A DNA stretch of 64,000 nt from Annona cherimola (lineage: Eukaryota > Streptophyta > Magnoliopsida > Magnoliales > Annonaceae), in assembly GCA_030490835.1 (NCBI GenBank), contig CM059975.1:3871579-3935578 (forward strand), in the 5' to 3' direction. This document shows, in pieces, positions 35,290 through 48,205 of the stretch. The notes beneath the pieces are model-generated. The model had not been told where the DNA came from. It did no database searches and saw only the letters and a list, made by a program, of their open reading frames with translations. Each line of letters begins with the position of its first letter. Position 1 is the stretch's first letter. The position numbers and the translations under genes were made by a program.

Positions 35290-37600
35290 GCATGGAGAAG
35301 GATTTGTTTCCACAACTCCAGCTGGAAACCTCTTGGTCATACAATGTCCGCTTTTATTGGCATGCCAAGGCTCCCCTTCAAACTAATGAAAAATATTTTT
35401 CATGGTTTTTCCCTTACCAAATGCACTAAGATGATTGACACGATCATTCATGAAGCTGAAATAATCACCGTTTTCTGCACCCATTTTGTGGCTTTTACTT
35501 TCTCTAAGCAAACTTTTATAGGCCCCAATTGATAAATAAACCTCTCTCTCTCTCTCTCTGTATGTCAGACTGTCAGTTACTTCTACTGACACAGAAATAA
35601 CCTCTTTCATCTTTATGATAAAACAAGAGTAAGATTCATGAATGAAACTCTCTCTCTTTCTGCAAGTCTGCAAGACTGCAACCTTTCCACACTTCCTCCT
35701 GTTTCAGGCTTTCAGCGGACCAGAGACGCCACCAACCCATCATGTCAATTCCCATCTCAACGGGGATTTGGAACAAAGGGAGAAAAATAAAATGCACATA
35801 TTGGAATTGGATGGTCAATGTCACCCAAATTCAGAAAAATTCCATGAAAACCGTCCAAGTGGTGGGAGACGCTGATTGAAAAATGGAATTTGATGTAACT
35901 TAAAGAGGCAGGTAAACTAAATTATTGGAGGGCCCAAATGGCATGATATTTTGGAAAATGCAGCAAGTGCCATGATTTAGACCGTTGAACCCGGAGACTG
36001 GGCAGGTGGGGAGTCACTGCTCTAGAGAGCTAGAAGGTAATCAACAACCCCCACCCCCTCCAAGGACTTTGGCCCACCTGTATCTCTGATCATAAACATG
36101 ATCATCATCATGGGCAAGACAATGAATGCTGCCCTCAGCTCAAGTGAAGAATCAAAGTAGAAATTTTGTCATTTCAATGGTTGAGTGGGAGAGAATATTG
36201 GATTCATAATCTAGATCATCGGTCTGCTTGGCCCTGCACGAACGGAGAGAAACCCAAGATTCTAAAACATTATAATCCCATAGCCACGAAAGTGGGAGAG
36301 ATGTTCAGCGCATGATGACAGGCATGAATATGACGCTTAGTGACAATGTCGACAGCTAAAACTAGAAGCGATAACTTTGCACTCCCAGTAATATCTCTGT
36401 ACTTGAAAGAGATTCGGAAGTTAAGAACTGCGTCTTCTGGAAAATTTTGTATTTTTAAATAAATTCGGATGATATGATATGTACTTCATAATAACCATAT
36501 TCAATTACTTGCACAAAGAGATTCGGAGAAGGTCACAATTCCTTAAGTATATGTTGTAATTTTCCCTATGCATCCATGTCCATCAAGTAGAAGTCTTGTA
36601 AAAGCTAAGCTAGTGAAAAAACAAGAAAAAATTTGTGTAAGATACGATGAGAAGATATTGGTGTTGGTGTCGTGTAGAATCGGTCGAACTGAATGGTAAG
36701 TTGTACATTTGCTTATTGAAAAACGAGTAGCATATACGTTGCTTGGTATCTTCACAATGCGCAAATCAGGTTGATTAAATCATCTCTGTAACAGATTCTG
36801 AATCCTACATCTAAAAGGAAAGAGAGTTACTGAAGGTTTATAAATGGATCTTAGGTTAGATATGGTGTGATGCATTTTAAATACAGTGCAGCTGAGTTTT
36901 TAAACCAAAGTAGACAATATCTAAGACCTATAACTCACGGGCCCAAGATTGGCTACTTGTGTGCGTCTGTAGCCGAGGATAGTGTTTGGAATTTAAAGTT
37001 TTATCCCAAGATTTTAAGAATGTTTTGAAGTACTAATCTAAGAAAACTCTCTTAACGTCACAGCCGCAAAAGAAGCGAGAATAGGTTTCATACTTAATTA
37101 CTACCATCATAAGCAAAGATGATGAAAATCGTCGACAAGGAATATTATTGCCAAGCATGGGGGAGTTATATTAAGTACATAGAGGATGAGAATACTGAAT
37201 CCATTCTAAAAGATGGTCTAGTTGATGGAGCTTCTTATTTTGGAGAACTCATTGAATGCTTTGCAAGTCGATTTCAGTGTGGGGGTTCTGTGATATCTTA
37301 AGCCAATCCTCACCTTCTTCCCTGGAACATCTATTTTACAGTAGAAGACAGTAGTGCTACTGTGCTAGACAATTTTTGGAGAAGAGAAAAGGTGTTGTAA
37401 CCCACGAGACAGAGAAAAGTTTCCCGGGAGCCATTACTCTTTTTTTATGTGTGATTTTTTTGGCTTTATATGTAGGCTCAAGCATGAACTTTCTATATGT
37501 GCAAAATAAAAAATAATGGCTCCCAGGAGTGGGAGCATTGGATCGGTATGGATACTTTCAATTCGATGTCTAGTTTCAACAGGAGTTTTTTGCATTACCT
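35290..37600. other. Intergenic DNA, no gene recognised
   Basis: This contains CT microsatellites at about 35541-35562 and 35648-35660 and several open frames of 60-96 codons without family signal (for example plus 37119-37301). The GC content is somewhat higher than in the neighbouring repeats, but nothing could be assigned. Confidence 0.4.
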
Positions 37601-37639
37601 AATTTCAAGATTCTGAAGTTTCGCCAATCACCAAGCTCT

Positions 37640-39400
37640 TCAATCTGAAATTTCTTGAGGTTTGGACTATCCGGCAGCCAATTTTGAGAAAAAATTTGTC
37701 GCTGTTTTTCAGTATAAAATCTTCAAGAAATGGAAAGGAGAATACAGTCCCTTTCGTTTTGCGACAACCAATGATATGTAGGTGTGTGAAGTGGCGCTGT
37801 GGCGAGGTGCTGTGATAGCCCCTCCAATTTGGACAATCCTCAAGTCTTTAAGGATTGGAGAGATGGCATAACTACTATGTCAACAGCATCAGCTTTGGAC
37901 CTCAAACTCCCTCTCGATTCAGACATGAACAGAAAACTCAAGTGTTCCAATTTTGTGAATGCTATTCTTCCTCTACCAACATCATTCTCATCATTGCTAG
38001 TGCTTTCATAGTACAATTCATTGCCCAACTTTCTGGTACCATCAGTATTTACCTCAAGGTATTCGATTGCCGATGGATTTCCAAGCCCAGCAAAGTACCT
38101 ACAAATTCAAGAAACCGCATATTTCCAGCCTGATCAAATTTGTGAAGATGAAACTTCCTCAATCCAACTTGGAAATTTGACAGTTGTCATCACAAACCAG
38201 TTCCAACTCTTCTAGGCTGGAGACCTTCAAGTACACTATCTGTCCTCTCAACCTCTGCATCACTTCTTCCTGGTATCTTTATCTCCTCCTCACCACTTAC
38301 TGACATCACTAATGCTAATGTGAAATCGTGTAGCTTATCGCATAGTTCTGCTTTCCCAGCTTCTTCTTGGCTTGACACTCTTCTCCAATTTTTCTATTTT
38401 AAGACATCTTTGGAGAGAGTTGAGTTGCGGCAGCTAATCAATCCTGCATCCTCCTTCACCTCCCATAATGAACTCACTCGATGCTTGAAGGCAAGAAATT
38501 CTACCCACCTTTTGTCAGATAAGACTGTTAGTCCCACTGATTTCAGGATGTCCCAAGCTACACATTCCACCCATTCCTCTATTTAATCTTTTCAGTTCAA
38601 AACAAAATTTGAGATTCAAGGTTTGCAAATGGCTGAGATGACTTACTGTTTCTGGCAGTTCCACTATCTTTATATCCAACAAGTCCATCTATCTTAAATG
38701 CTTCATTTTTTCAATAGCATTTGGTAGCTGACTAGCTTCACAATCTTTGACTTAAAAATTCTCCAATATACCAAGTCTTTCATGGGATGTTTGGCATTGG
38801 GTATTCACAGTAATTCATGGGTCGGTATCGGATTCCGTTTTTCGAGACCAATCATTTATCAAATAATAATTATATTTTTCCACTTTTACCCTTATATTTC
38901 AATCATTTTTCCTACCAACTGCACTCCATCATACTTATTTATTTCAGCTTTACTTTTATCATTTCCTATCGATTACACAATTTCCAAAATATCCTTTTTT
39001 TTTCCATTCCACCACATTTTACAATTTTTTACCATTTCACATTCCTAAACAACCCCTCAGTTTCCCACCTGCGTTTGGTAACATTTCAATTCCAGACCAC
39101 CTGAAAAATAGTGCCCTAAGAAACCTTGCCGGATGAAGTGGATTAACAAGAGATGCATTAATTTTATTAACTCCATCGAATGAAAGAGTCCGCAGCTTTT
39201 TTTCTTGGCGAGATGCAATGGAATGCTTGGGTCCTTTTTACTCAAACATAAATGATGCATGATGAATTCCACTTCCGCTCTTGAAGATGTACGTTTTATC
39301 CTGATGAATTCGCTTAGATCATGAAGGAGGTCATGCATTTTACTTCTTCGTCAACGGACTCTAACCATTTCTTGGAATACAGACCACGCCAAATGATCAA
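37640..39400 (-). pseudogene. CC-NB-LRR disease-resistance gene fragment, multiply broken
   Basis: Read on the minus strand, the segment begins FQEMVRVR, a stop, RRSKMHDLLHDLSEF: the MHD motif that ends the NB-ARC domain. Then comes the start of the LRR region: PSIPLHLAKKK, a frameshift in an A7 run near 39195-39201, LRTLSFDGVNKINASLVNPL and RFLRALFFRWSGIEMLPNAG. A MITE (38783-39056) interrupts here. LRRs continue after it with stops and shifts: ELPETVSHLSHLQTLNLKFC, then the linker EEAGKAELCDKL, the segment EVERTDSVLEGLQP, and near the end GRIAFTKLEHLSFLFMSE and IVVMPSLQSLKT. The coiled-coil and P-loop parts are absent. The family is clear from the motif order; the gene is non-functional. 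Confidence 0.85.
38783..39056 (-). mobile_element. MITE inserted in the NB-LRR pseudogene
   Basis: The element runs from TGGGATGTTTGGCATTGGG to CATTCCTAAACAACCCC, 274 bp, with the 3-bp direct repeat TCA on both sides (38780-38782 and 39057-39059). Removing it rejoins the LRR text (PNAGGKL to KDLVYW). Its ends resemble those of the 281-bp family but the interior differs. Confidence 0.75.
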
Positions 39401-39419
39401 ATTACTCTTAGCACTTCTT

Positions 39420-40300
39420 GGAATATGGGCCACCTGGTCGACAAGCGCCCTTTTTTTTCTCTCAAAGAGGGGGAAAAAAAAGTTGCCGATTCCATGGTAA
39501 CCACTAGAGGTAATTTTCCTTAACTATCTGTTATGGGTCTGAATGAATAGGTTTCCTGAGTGTGCTCTCACCAGTTCAAATCTAGCCAGATCAATTTCTT
39601 TTCTATATTCCTGTAAGCAGAAATCTACTAATGCCATAAACGTGCGATTCTTCTCCAACACGAAATATTTCACGTTTCATATTAGGATCATTACCCAATC
39701 ATATCTAAAAATATGATATTCGCTTCAAAGTCTGATAATGCAAACTGTCTAGCAGATCGAACTCAGCCAAGCAAGGCATACAATCAAGACGAAAATATTC
39801 TAGCAATGGCAACTTTCAAGAACTAAAAGTCGGGTTATTTGCATGTATGCATACAAAGTTACACCTATATTGCTAGCATATTCTAACTTCTAAGATGCAA
39901 AAGATGCAGATATACCTACAACCTTTGCTAGATATTACAGGCGCATACCATCCATCATGTACCGTGTAAACCATAAAAAACGAACGTCCGCACCAACATT
40001 TACGAAAGCCACCTCTCTGTGCCCAGACGTTCCCAAATCATGATACCTAAAATTCCCAAATCGTTGTGGATTCATGAAAGGTTTCTCCAAATTTCCGTTT
40101 TGATTAGGGCAGCCGTTTCCGTCCTCGCTCGTCATCTCCAAAGAAGGCAACAGCAACGTTCTTTCGTAGTGGTGGTGTTGTATTTCTCACGTCCCTCAGG
40201 AACACAATAGGACTAATGGGGTGACATTCTTCCTTCATCGTTAAAAATTAGTTGCAAATGGGGACATGTGCAACCCAATTTTTTGTAATTTTTTGTTGTT
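39420..40300. other. Intergenic DNA, no gene recognised
   Basis: This region might contain decayed upstream NB-LRR sequence, but I could not recognise P-loop, kinase-2 or GLPL motifs on the minus strand. Open frames at 39935-40210 show no family signal. Confidence 0.35.
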
Positions 40301-40311
40301 CTCTACTTAAC

Positions 40312-40672
40312 GGGATCCCGATACTGTGCACCCGGGTGCATTAACCCATTTTTTTATTTTTTTGAAATTTTTTTATATAAGTGTTAATCTAAGTATATTT
40401 AATATATGTATCAATTTTTACCATTTTTAAAGTATTTTACATATTTATTTTTTATTTTTGAACATCAGTGACATTTTAGGTCATTTAAAATTACTAAACT
40501 ACCACTATTTTTCAAAAATCGAAAATAAATATGTAAAATACTCCAAAAATGATAAAAATTAATACATATGTTAAATACACTTAGATTAACACTTGTATAA
40601 AAAAAATTTAAAAAATTTAAAAAAATGAGTTAAAATGGCTTCGGTGCACCCGGGTGCACAAGATCGGAATCC
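40312..40672. mobile_element. Foldback element with TGCACCCGGGTGCA at both ends
   Basis: Both ends carry the 14-bp palindrome TGCACCCGGGTGCA, preceded by GGATCCCGATACTG at the left and, on the other strand, GGATTCCGATCTTG at the right. The arms are inverted copies (TAAGTGTTAATCTAAGTATA near the left, TACACTTAGATTAACACTTG near the right) around a short centre. The flanks CTACTTAAC (40303-40311) and TTACTTATC (40673-40681) are an imperfect 9-bp duplication (7 of 9). It is related to the elements at 13.0, 54.1 and 55.8 kb. Confidence 0.8.
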
Positions 40673-41086
40673 TTACTTATCTTTGTTGTCAACTTCATCA
40701 GAAATAGAATGTAGAGAAACCCCATACCAATTAAAAAAAAAAAAAAAACTACTCGAAAATCTCCCAGCAAGAGAAGAATCATATGTAACATTTGCGTACT
40801 CCTTGCATCGAACCACAATACTGTCCTAAGTTTTTTTTTTTTTCTCCCTTAGACCTCACAAGTGCAAGTGCAATGTAAAGTCATTTACAACTCTTTAACT
40901 TATAATTTCACATTTAGAATAATTGTTTACAAATAAGACAATAGCTTCAGAGTCGAATTATGTCAAAAACGTCAAGCACAAGAGGTACCATGTCAGCACA
41001 TGAAAACATACAGCTGTGCGCGCGTAAATCATTAATTGGATTTACTCTGGCGCAGACTAAATGCGAGAATGATGCAGTGAGGCCCG

Positions 41087-44000
41087 CTAAGATAGAAATG
41101 CACTTCCAGGCATGTTTGATGGACCCTGAGAAGATACTGGACCTTGAGACATCATCTGCGGCCTACCAGTCGGACCTTGAACAAATGTTTGAGCCATGCC
41201 TGAGCCAACCATTTGCTGCTGTGGATGTTGCTGAGGTTGTTGTTGGTGCTGCTGCTGCTGCTGCTGCTGCTGTTGCTGTTGCTGTTGCTGCAACTGCTGC
41301 TGCTGCTGTTGCTGTTGCTGCAACTGCTGCTGCTGCTGCTGGCTTGATGTTTGCGGTTTAAATACAACCATATCCTTTTTAAGGAATGATAAAAACTAGT
41401 TACAATGCAATAATACAAAAGGAAAATCAGAACCATTAAAAAAACTCACCCCAGGAAAAAGCATCCCAATCAAGCGGCTTGCCTTGTCTGAGACAGAAAG
41501 CAACAGTGTCTGCTTCGGCAATTGAATAACAGCGCACTGAACCAGAAGAGCCACAAAATACAAAGTCAGCAACAGCAGCAAAAATAATATCATATTGACC
41601 ACCAACAGTAAGTCCATAGAATATTTAAGGATATAGCAACAGGTTCAGCAACAAAGTACAAAATTCCAAGTGCAGATTCTAGCACCCAATAAAGGAAACT
41701 TGAATAGCTTTCATTAAAAATCATGGAAAGCAGCACCCCAGAAAAATACAATATAATGAATTACCCAACTACCGAAAAAATTCCTTGACTAACAAAAGTA
41801 TTAATGAGAGCCCACTTGATCTTTTTGGGTTCATTCTATTCAACCGATACAAAAAGCTTAAGTTGTTTCACCCAATGCTCTAGAAATACTTAAAATCAAT
41901 CCCTTAAGGCCATTGCTAATAGGATCCTATCATCAACCTGTCATTCACAAAAGTTGCCAGAAATCTATTTCTTCATATCCAGAGAGATGACATATTGAGT
42001 TACAAAGAAAATCATCAGAGAAACATTGCCTCCTCACTTCTTCAGTTTTGCTACGTGACTTCTTTTCCACCATTCTGCTATACCATGATCTATATCATCA
42101 ACAGAATTATGTGCATTCAACCTTCAACATTTACAGAACCTTCCACTTGCCCCTTTAGAGCCTTAAACCATAACCATCTCACCCCCTACAACCAGTCTAT
42201 TACGTCATCTGCTTTGTGAAACTATCTCACTCAATTGACTCAAGTTTCTTGGTTCCTTGCCAGCAGTCGACAGTGTTGCACCTTGCTGTTACAACTCATC
42301 TATCTCAAGACTAAAGAAGCGGCTTAGTCCATTAATCAAAAGAGGCCACTTTCAGAACTGATAACCAATTAACAAATAGAGAAGTGTTCACTTTCTATCA
42401 ATTAATTCTGTTAACATCAATAATAGCATTACTTGTTATTATCAAAAACATGATTATTTCATCAAGTAGCATCCCAGACTGGTATTGACAATACATCCAG
42501 AACTGCAAAGGCACTCTAACATGATCAACAAACAAGTCAGTGCAATATTGAAGAAAAAGGGATGATAAGCAAGAAACATCATTGCAATATTACTAGCATA
42601 CTCTGGGGAGATCAAGAAACAGAAATAGCAGACAGGATATGCATACCACATCGAGAATTAAACAAGAGTCTTAGCAAAAACTAAACAACAGATAAAATTC
42701 TACACATCTCACAAGTTTCTTTTCTTGTAGTTGCCCAAGAAAACCATGCTGATTCAGTGCTCTGAAAACTAAAAAATCTGCCTTGCCAACATATTGCCTG
42801 AATTCAAATGAAAAGGGAAAAATCTAAAGTCAAAACTAAAAAAAAAAAAAGAATAGTTATGTAAATACGTACTGACAGAAGGTCAATAGTAGATAAATAT
42901 AAAAAGATGAAGTACTTGTTATTCATATGATCCTGAGATATAAGCCGGACTATTTGCATTGTTGGAGGCCAGTCAGCAGCAAGCCTGAAATGAACAACGG
43001 CCTCATATTAAAAAAAGAATCATGAATCTTTATTTGACCGCAGACGAAAGCTAGAACAATTGCTGTTTTCAAAATGAAAGATCATTTTCTCTCAGTACAG
43101 CATCAAAAATTTGGAACTGATTGCATTTGTAAATCAAGAGAACATTTACTGCAATAGCATTAACAAATAAAAGAAAAAGATTAAAATATTTTTTTTTTTT
43201 TGAAAAAGGGAGCCATAAGCTTGAGTTAAGCCCAAAAAGGATAATGCGTATTTGTCAGTAAAGGTTCTCATTATTATCATCATAGCTGCTTCCCACCTAT
43301 GTGTTGGGTCAGCTGCATGAATTCTGTTGCACCATTCCTGTCAGTCATGTATCATGTTCTTGGCAAGCTCCGAAGTCTTCATATCTTTATTAATTGTTTC
43401 TAATCTTGTCAGTGGTCAGGTAACAGTTCTGCATATTGACAAGTTATGCTAAGACTACAAAAATCTAGCTTATTTTAAGATTTGCTGCCTCTGTGATCAG
43501 AGGTGGCAAGTTCAAGTCACAAGAAAGTGAAAAACAGCCTGTTTGTAAAGGAAAGAGTAAGGTGAAATACATAGATGCTCCTCCCCACGCCCCACAATGC
43601 GTGAGAGCTCTATACATTGGGTAGCCCTTTAGCTTATTTTAAGCTTAGGTTGTACACCTATGGCTTATGTTACTGTTTGAAGCATGCAAGAAATGAAACA
43701 TGCAGGCAAAAAAGTCTTTTTTTAATTTTCTTGAAGAAGATGTAATTATGAAATTCAAAAAAATGTACCCATGAAACAAGACAAAAGATTCACACATCCC
43801 ATATATTCCTAATAGCTATTTATCTCTGTCTCTTTGTTGGTCACATCTTTTAAGTTCCACAGGTTGAAATTGGAAGTTATCCAAAGCATTATCAATTTAG
43901 CACTCTGAATGCCACCCAACATTCCCAACATCCTAGACCTAGATTGCTATCTCAATGCCCATAGCATTGATCCCACTCAAAGCCAGTTGAGTTCTGATTT

Positions 44001-47000
44001 AAAAAACTTGCAATCAAGTCCAAGCCTGGCATGCAACAGGTCTCAGTATAAATGGCTGAAGACGGTTCTAACTCTTAGCTTCTTCTGCACAAGTTGGTTG
44101 TTCTTAGATAGTTTCTAAGGTATGCTCATGATAACATCATCTATAGAAAATAATATAAACAAAGTAAAAAATGTTCTACGCAAGCCTTCATAGTAATGGA
44201 AAGGATTGTCGCACTGGATTGAACCTGCACATTGCACCATTAGCTCATCTATTTCTGTAATTTCCTTTTGGAATTTCTCGAATAACTCAGACAGATTCAA
44301 ATTTTACGATCCATAGTTTGGGTCCCCAAAAAATTTTAAAAAAAAAAAAAAAAAATCCTAGCAATGAATAAGTGAAAGAGGCACCAAACACTTACGCCTC
44401 TGATGCTGTTGCACTCCTGTAGCCCTGTCATAGAAAAGAAGACATCATGTAGAAGATAAAACCACACACGTTTAACAATCATGCAGTTTCCATAAGCATG
44501 TCATTCAGAACAAATATATCAATGAATTCTTATTCTAAGTTTACGAAAGATTCAATTAATAACAGTTAACAATCAAACAATCATTGCATGGAAAACCAAT
44601 CAAAGAATAACAAAAATTAGTTTATCAGCATCACTGATAGATAGTCTGACATTGGCAGAGGCCGTCCCTTGAAAATCATAGGTCAAGAATTTCTTGGTGA
44701 GTCATGCAAGAGAATCCAACTGAGTATTGGATTTGATGGCTTCAACTGACGCATCAACTTCCTCCTTTTTCTCTTTGATTTCATCAATACTTATGGTGAA
44801 TTTATTAATGGGGACTTCAGAGTATTAGTGGTTCATCTGTCATCTGCTAACATTATATTCAATCACCCCCAAACATTTGTGTTGCTAGAACCTGAATAAA
44901 TTTAGTCACATATGCTGGGTCTGATTTAGAAAGTTAATTTTCCAATGTTTGTTGCTAGTTGTAAGCATCTCAAAATGCATCATTCCTAGGTAGCTGCTAA
45001 AATAGGATATCAGAACATGAACCCTAAAAGTAGAGAATGAAAAATTATTTCTATACATTTTGCACCAAAAGATGTAAAATTATTTCAGTACCTTGGTAAA
45101 TGCCAAGGCCACACGGGATACAGATCAAGGCAAACACTAAAAATCTTAGTATCTTATGCCATATAGAGGTGGAATGACACAATAAGATTCCTCCAGCTGA
45201 TCTGGTAACTGTTAGGATAAGAGGAGACTAAGAAGACATTTACCTACATTGGTCATTCTTACCTTTGCCAACATAAAACCATCTTATCTATTATCAACGT
45301 TGTCTTTTCCATAAAGAGTCTGTTTATATTGCATCTCTGTTCTATTTAGCTTACATAGTTTCACTCCTAAAGACATTAATTCCTCTAATCGCCTAGGTAA
45401 ACAAGCAAGAAACAAGAATTATCTGCTGCAAGTAAAGAAGATACAACGATGGGAATGAAAAAAAAAAAAACAACAACAACAACATTAAGTTCTATAAAAT
45501 TTGATCATGAAAATGAAAATGAAACATACTTCAAGTTTACAAATGAACACAGGTTGCCCTTGTCTTTGTCCAGATAAGGCTCCCTGCATGAATCAAGAAA
45601 TCCACAGTCAGAATAAGTCCGATAAAAACCAGATTGGTTTTCCAGCCAGTCAATCAACCAGTTCCTGGTTATTCCGGGTTAACTGGCCATTTTTCCCAGT
45701 TGAACCAGTAAACGAGTCACATAACTAGTGCTTGGTCAGACCAGTTCAAGTCCAACCAGCCTGTCCAATCCGGTGAAGAAAAGCTCAAAAAGGAAGAAAG
45801 GGAATCTTTTGAATTTGCAAAAGATATCACCTTCCAGTTAAGTTGCTCTAGTGCCACTAACAAAAACAGAGTAGAACTGTCCCCTCAAAATGCTAACATG
45901 GTCAATGCCACATGAGACTTAAAAAGATACATGCACATGAATGCAGAATCATCCTCTTCCAGATACATTATACATAAGACCAATGCCTGAACCAGCAACA
46001 AACTACCAGCAGGAATTAAAATTTGCATAGATAACATGATGCTTTCTCATTGTTACCAAGTTTCTTGGATTTGTTTTAACCTAAACAAAGAAACCAGAGA
46101 GATAATCTTCATATCTTCTGAATCAGTTCCAATTATTTCATTGAAGCTCAGCTGCATTTGATACTAAGGGTGTGTTTGGGAATGGATAAAACTTTTGGTG
46201 AAAAGTTTTGAAGAATAAAAGTTGTCAAATGATGTGATATGATAGGGGTAATAATGAGGAGTAAAGAGGATAAAGTTAAAATAGATAGGTTAGTTGTATA
46301 GGTAATTGTGTAGAAATGATTGAAAAGTAGGGTGGTTTGTATAGTGAGATGTAAAAAAATAATTAAAAAATAGAAAAGTTATAGAAAATGAAAAGTTTTA
46401 GATTGAAAAGTTTTAGGTGAAAACTTTTGGTTGTTGCCAAACGCACTCTAAATGTTTAATTAATTGAAGCAGAAATAGGTAAACATGGCAGATTACCTCC
46501 CAAACTTTCAGATACTTGGATTGTGGCTGCATGGTGCCTGCTGCATGTTGAGGTAAAGCCATGTTCCCAGCTGAACCATTATTCATGCCTAAAGGCTGCA
46601 ACCCAGCTTGTACTTGTTGACTCATTCCAGGGGTAGGAATCATTGTACCTGCCCCAGATGAAATACCTGATTGACCAAGACCATTCATCATATTTTGGTT
46701 CATACTAATACCACCTTGCCCCATTTGTGATCCAGAAGCGAGATTACTTGGCCCCATACCAGGTACTGACTGGCCCATGCCAAGGGGTCCTTGCAGATTA
46801 CCCAGTGGAGGTGAAACACCAAGGTTTGGATTGCCAGACATACTAGAAGATGCTGATGTGAAGGAACCAAGGGCTGTGTTTTGCGTGACCTGCCCGGTTC
46901 CCACCAGTTGCCCTGATCCACCAACAGAAGTGATCCCAGATGGTCCAGACGAGAATACAGTATGAGAAGCAGGCAACGGAGATGATGTCATTCCACTGGA

Positions 47001-48167
47001 GATCATGTTTGACATATGCATAGCCATAGGTGGTCCACCCATTGTCTGAAGCCCCATTGAACTTGCTGCAGTTAGAGATGCTGAGCTCATGACCTGGCGA
47101 ACTTGAGAAAGATGGTTCAGAATGCTCACATTTGCTGCAGCAGGACCCGCTGATCGCATTGGTGGCATCCCATTCACTAAAGGCTTAAATTCCTGCATGT
47201 TATCAGTAGTTGCAACCATTTCTTGAGAAGTGGGAGATGGGGAAGAAGCCTGCAATGCTGGCACACCTTGAGGGGCGCCATGCCCAGATAGATGTGAGAG
47301 TGCAGATACCATGGGAGGCACTGTGTTTGGTTCCTAAAGGAAAAAGTAAGCCAAATCAATGTCTTAATCTCCAATTTAGAGAGAAACAATGATTTTATTA
47401 TAGTGTCAACTTGGGCAAAGTAAAGGATTTCTCACAATTTTTACAGTAGTAGGGGCAATGTTGCCAACAGCAAGTGCCTGCCTGTTGACAATTGATCCAT
47501 TGACTACAACAAACAAACAAAAAACTCAGTAAGTGCCACACTTAGCAGAAACAGGAATGAGAGGAAGACATATAACGCAAACCAAACAACCTGAGGGCAG
47601 AGATGTTGGAGGTGGCCCTGAAATAGGAACAGCAGTTGGATCCAACTTTGTCGCACTTAGATTTGGACCCAAACTAGTAAGTCCAGGACGATTTAGAGAA
47701 GCACGAGCCTCCATGAAAGTGTCTGAGAGTAAAACGAGAAAGTGTGGGTTTTTACTATTATCAACAGCTTGGTCTGGTGCTCGGTTATTGCACTTTCCCT
47801 ACAGCAAGTGAGAAAATAAGTACTATGCCGCCAAATGATTAGTAGTCCTCAAATAAGAACGGTCATGTCCTGACATGTATAATAAATAAAAATATGTGAC
47901 AAAAAATAGAAGTTTGGTTCTCTTCCAGGAAACAAGACCAACAAAAGTACATGGAAGATGTGGAACTGAGACAGTGTGATGAAGATGGTCGATTAGATAG
48001 CTCATGAAAGGGGAAAACATAAGAACCAGGAGTCTTTTAGACTTGCATTGCCTACAAGAAACTGGACCATATATGTACATGGCAGATGTGGAACTGTGTC
48101 AGTGTGACACAGGTTGTTGGTAGTACATTTAACAGTTCATTAGAAAGAAAAACTACGAGCATCCACA

Positions 48168-48205
<38 letters not shown>

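Noticed and set aside
35254..35875. Several 60-96 codon frames on both strands
   Set aside because: They read through CT repeats and SINE flank; no consistent coding signal.
40960..41361. 133-codon plus-strand frame ending in poly-Ala
   Set aside because: It is the antisense reading of the MED25 polyglutamine exon.
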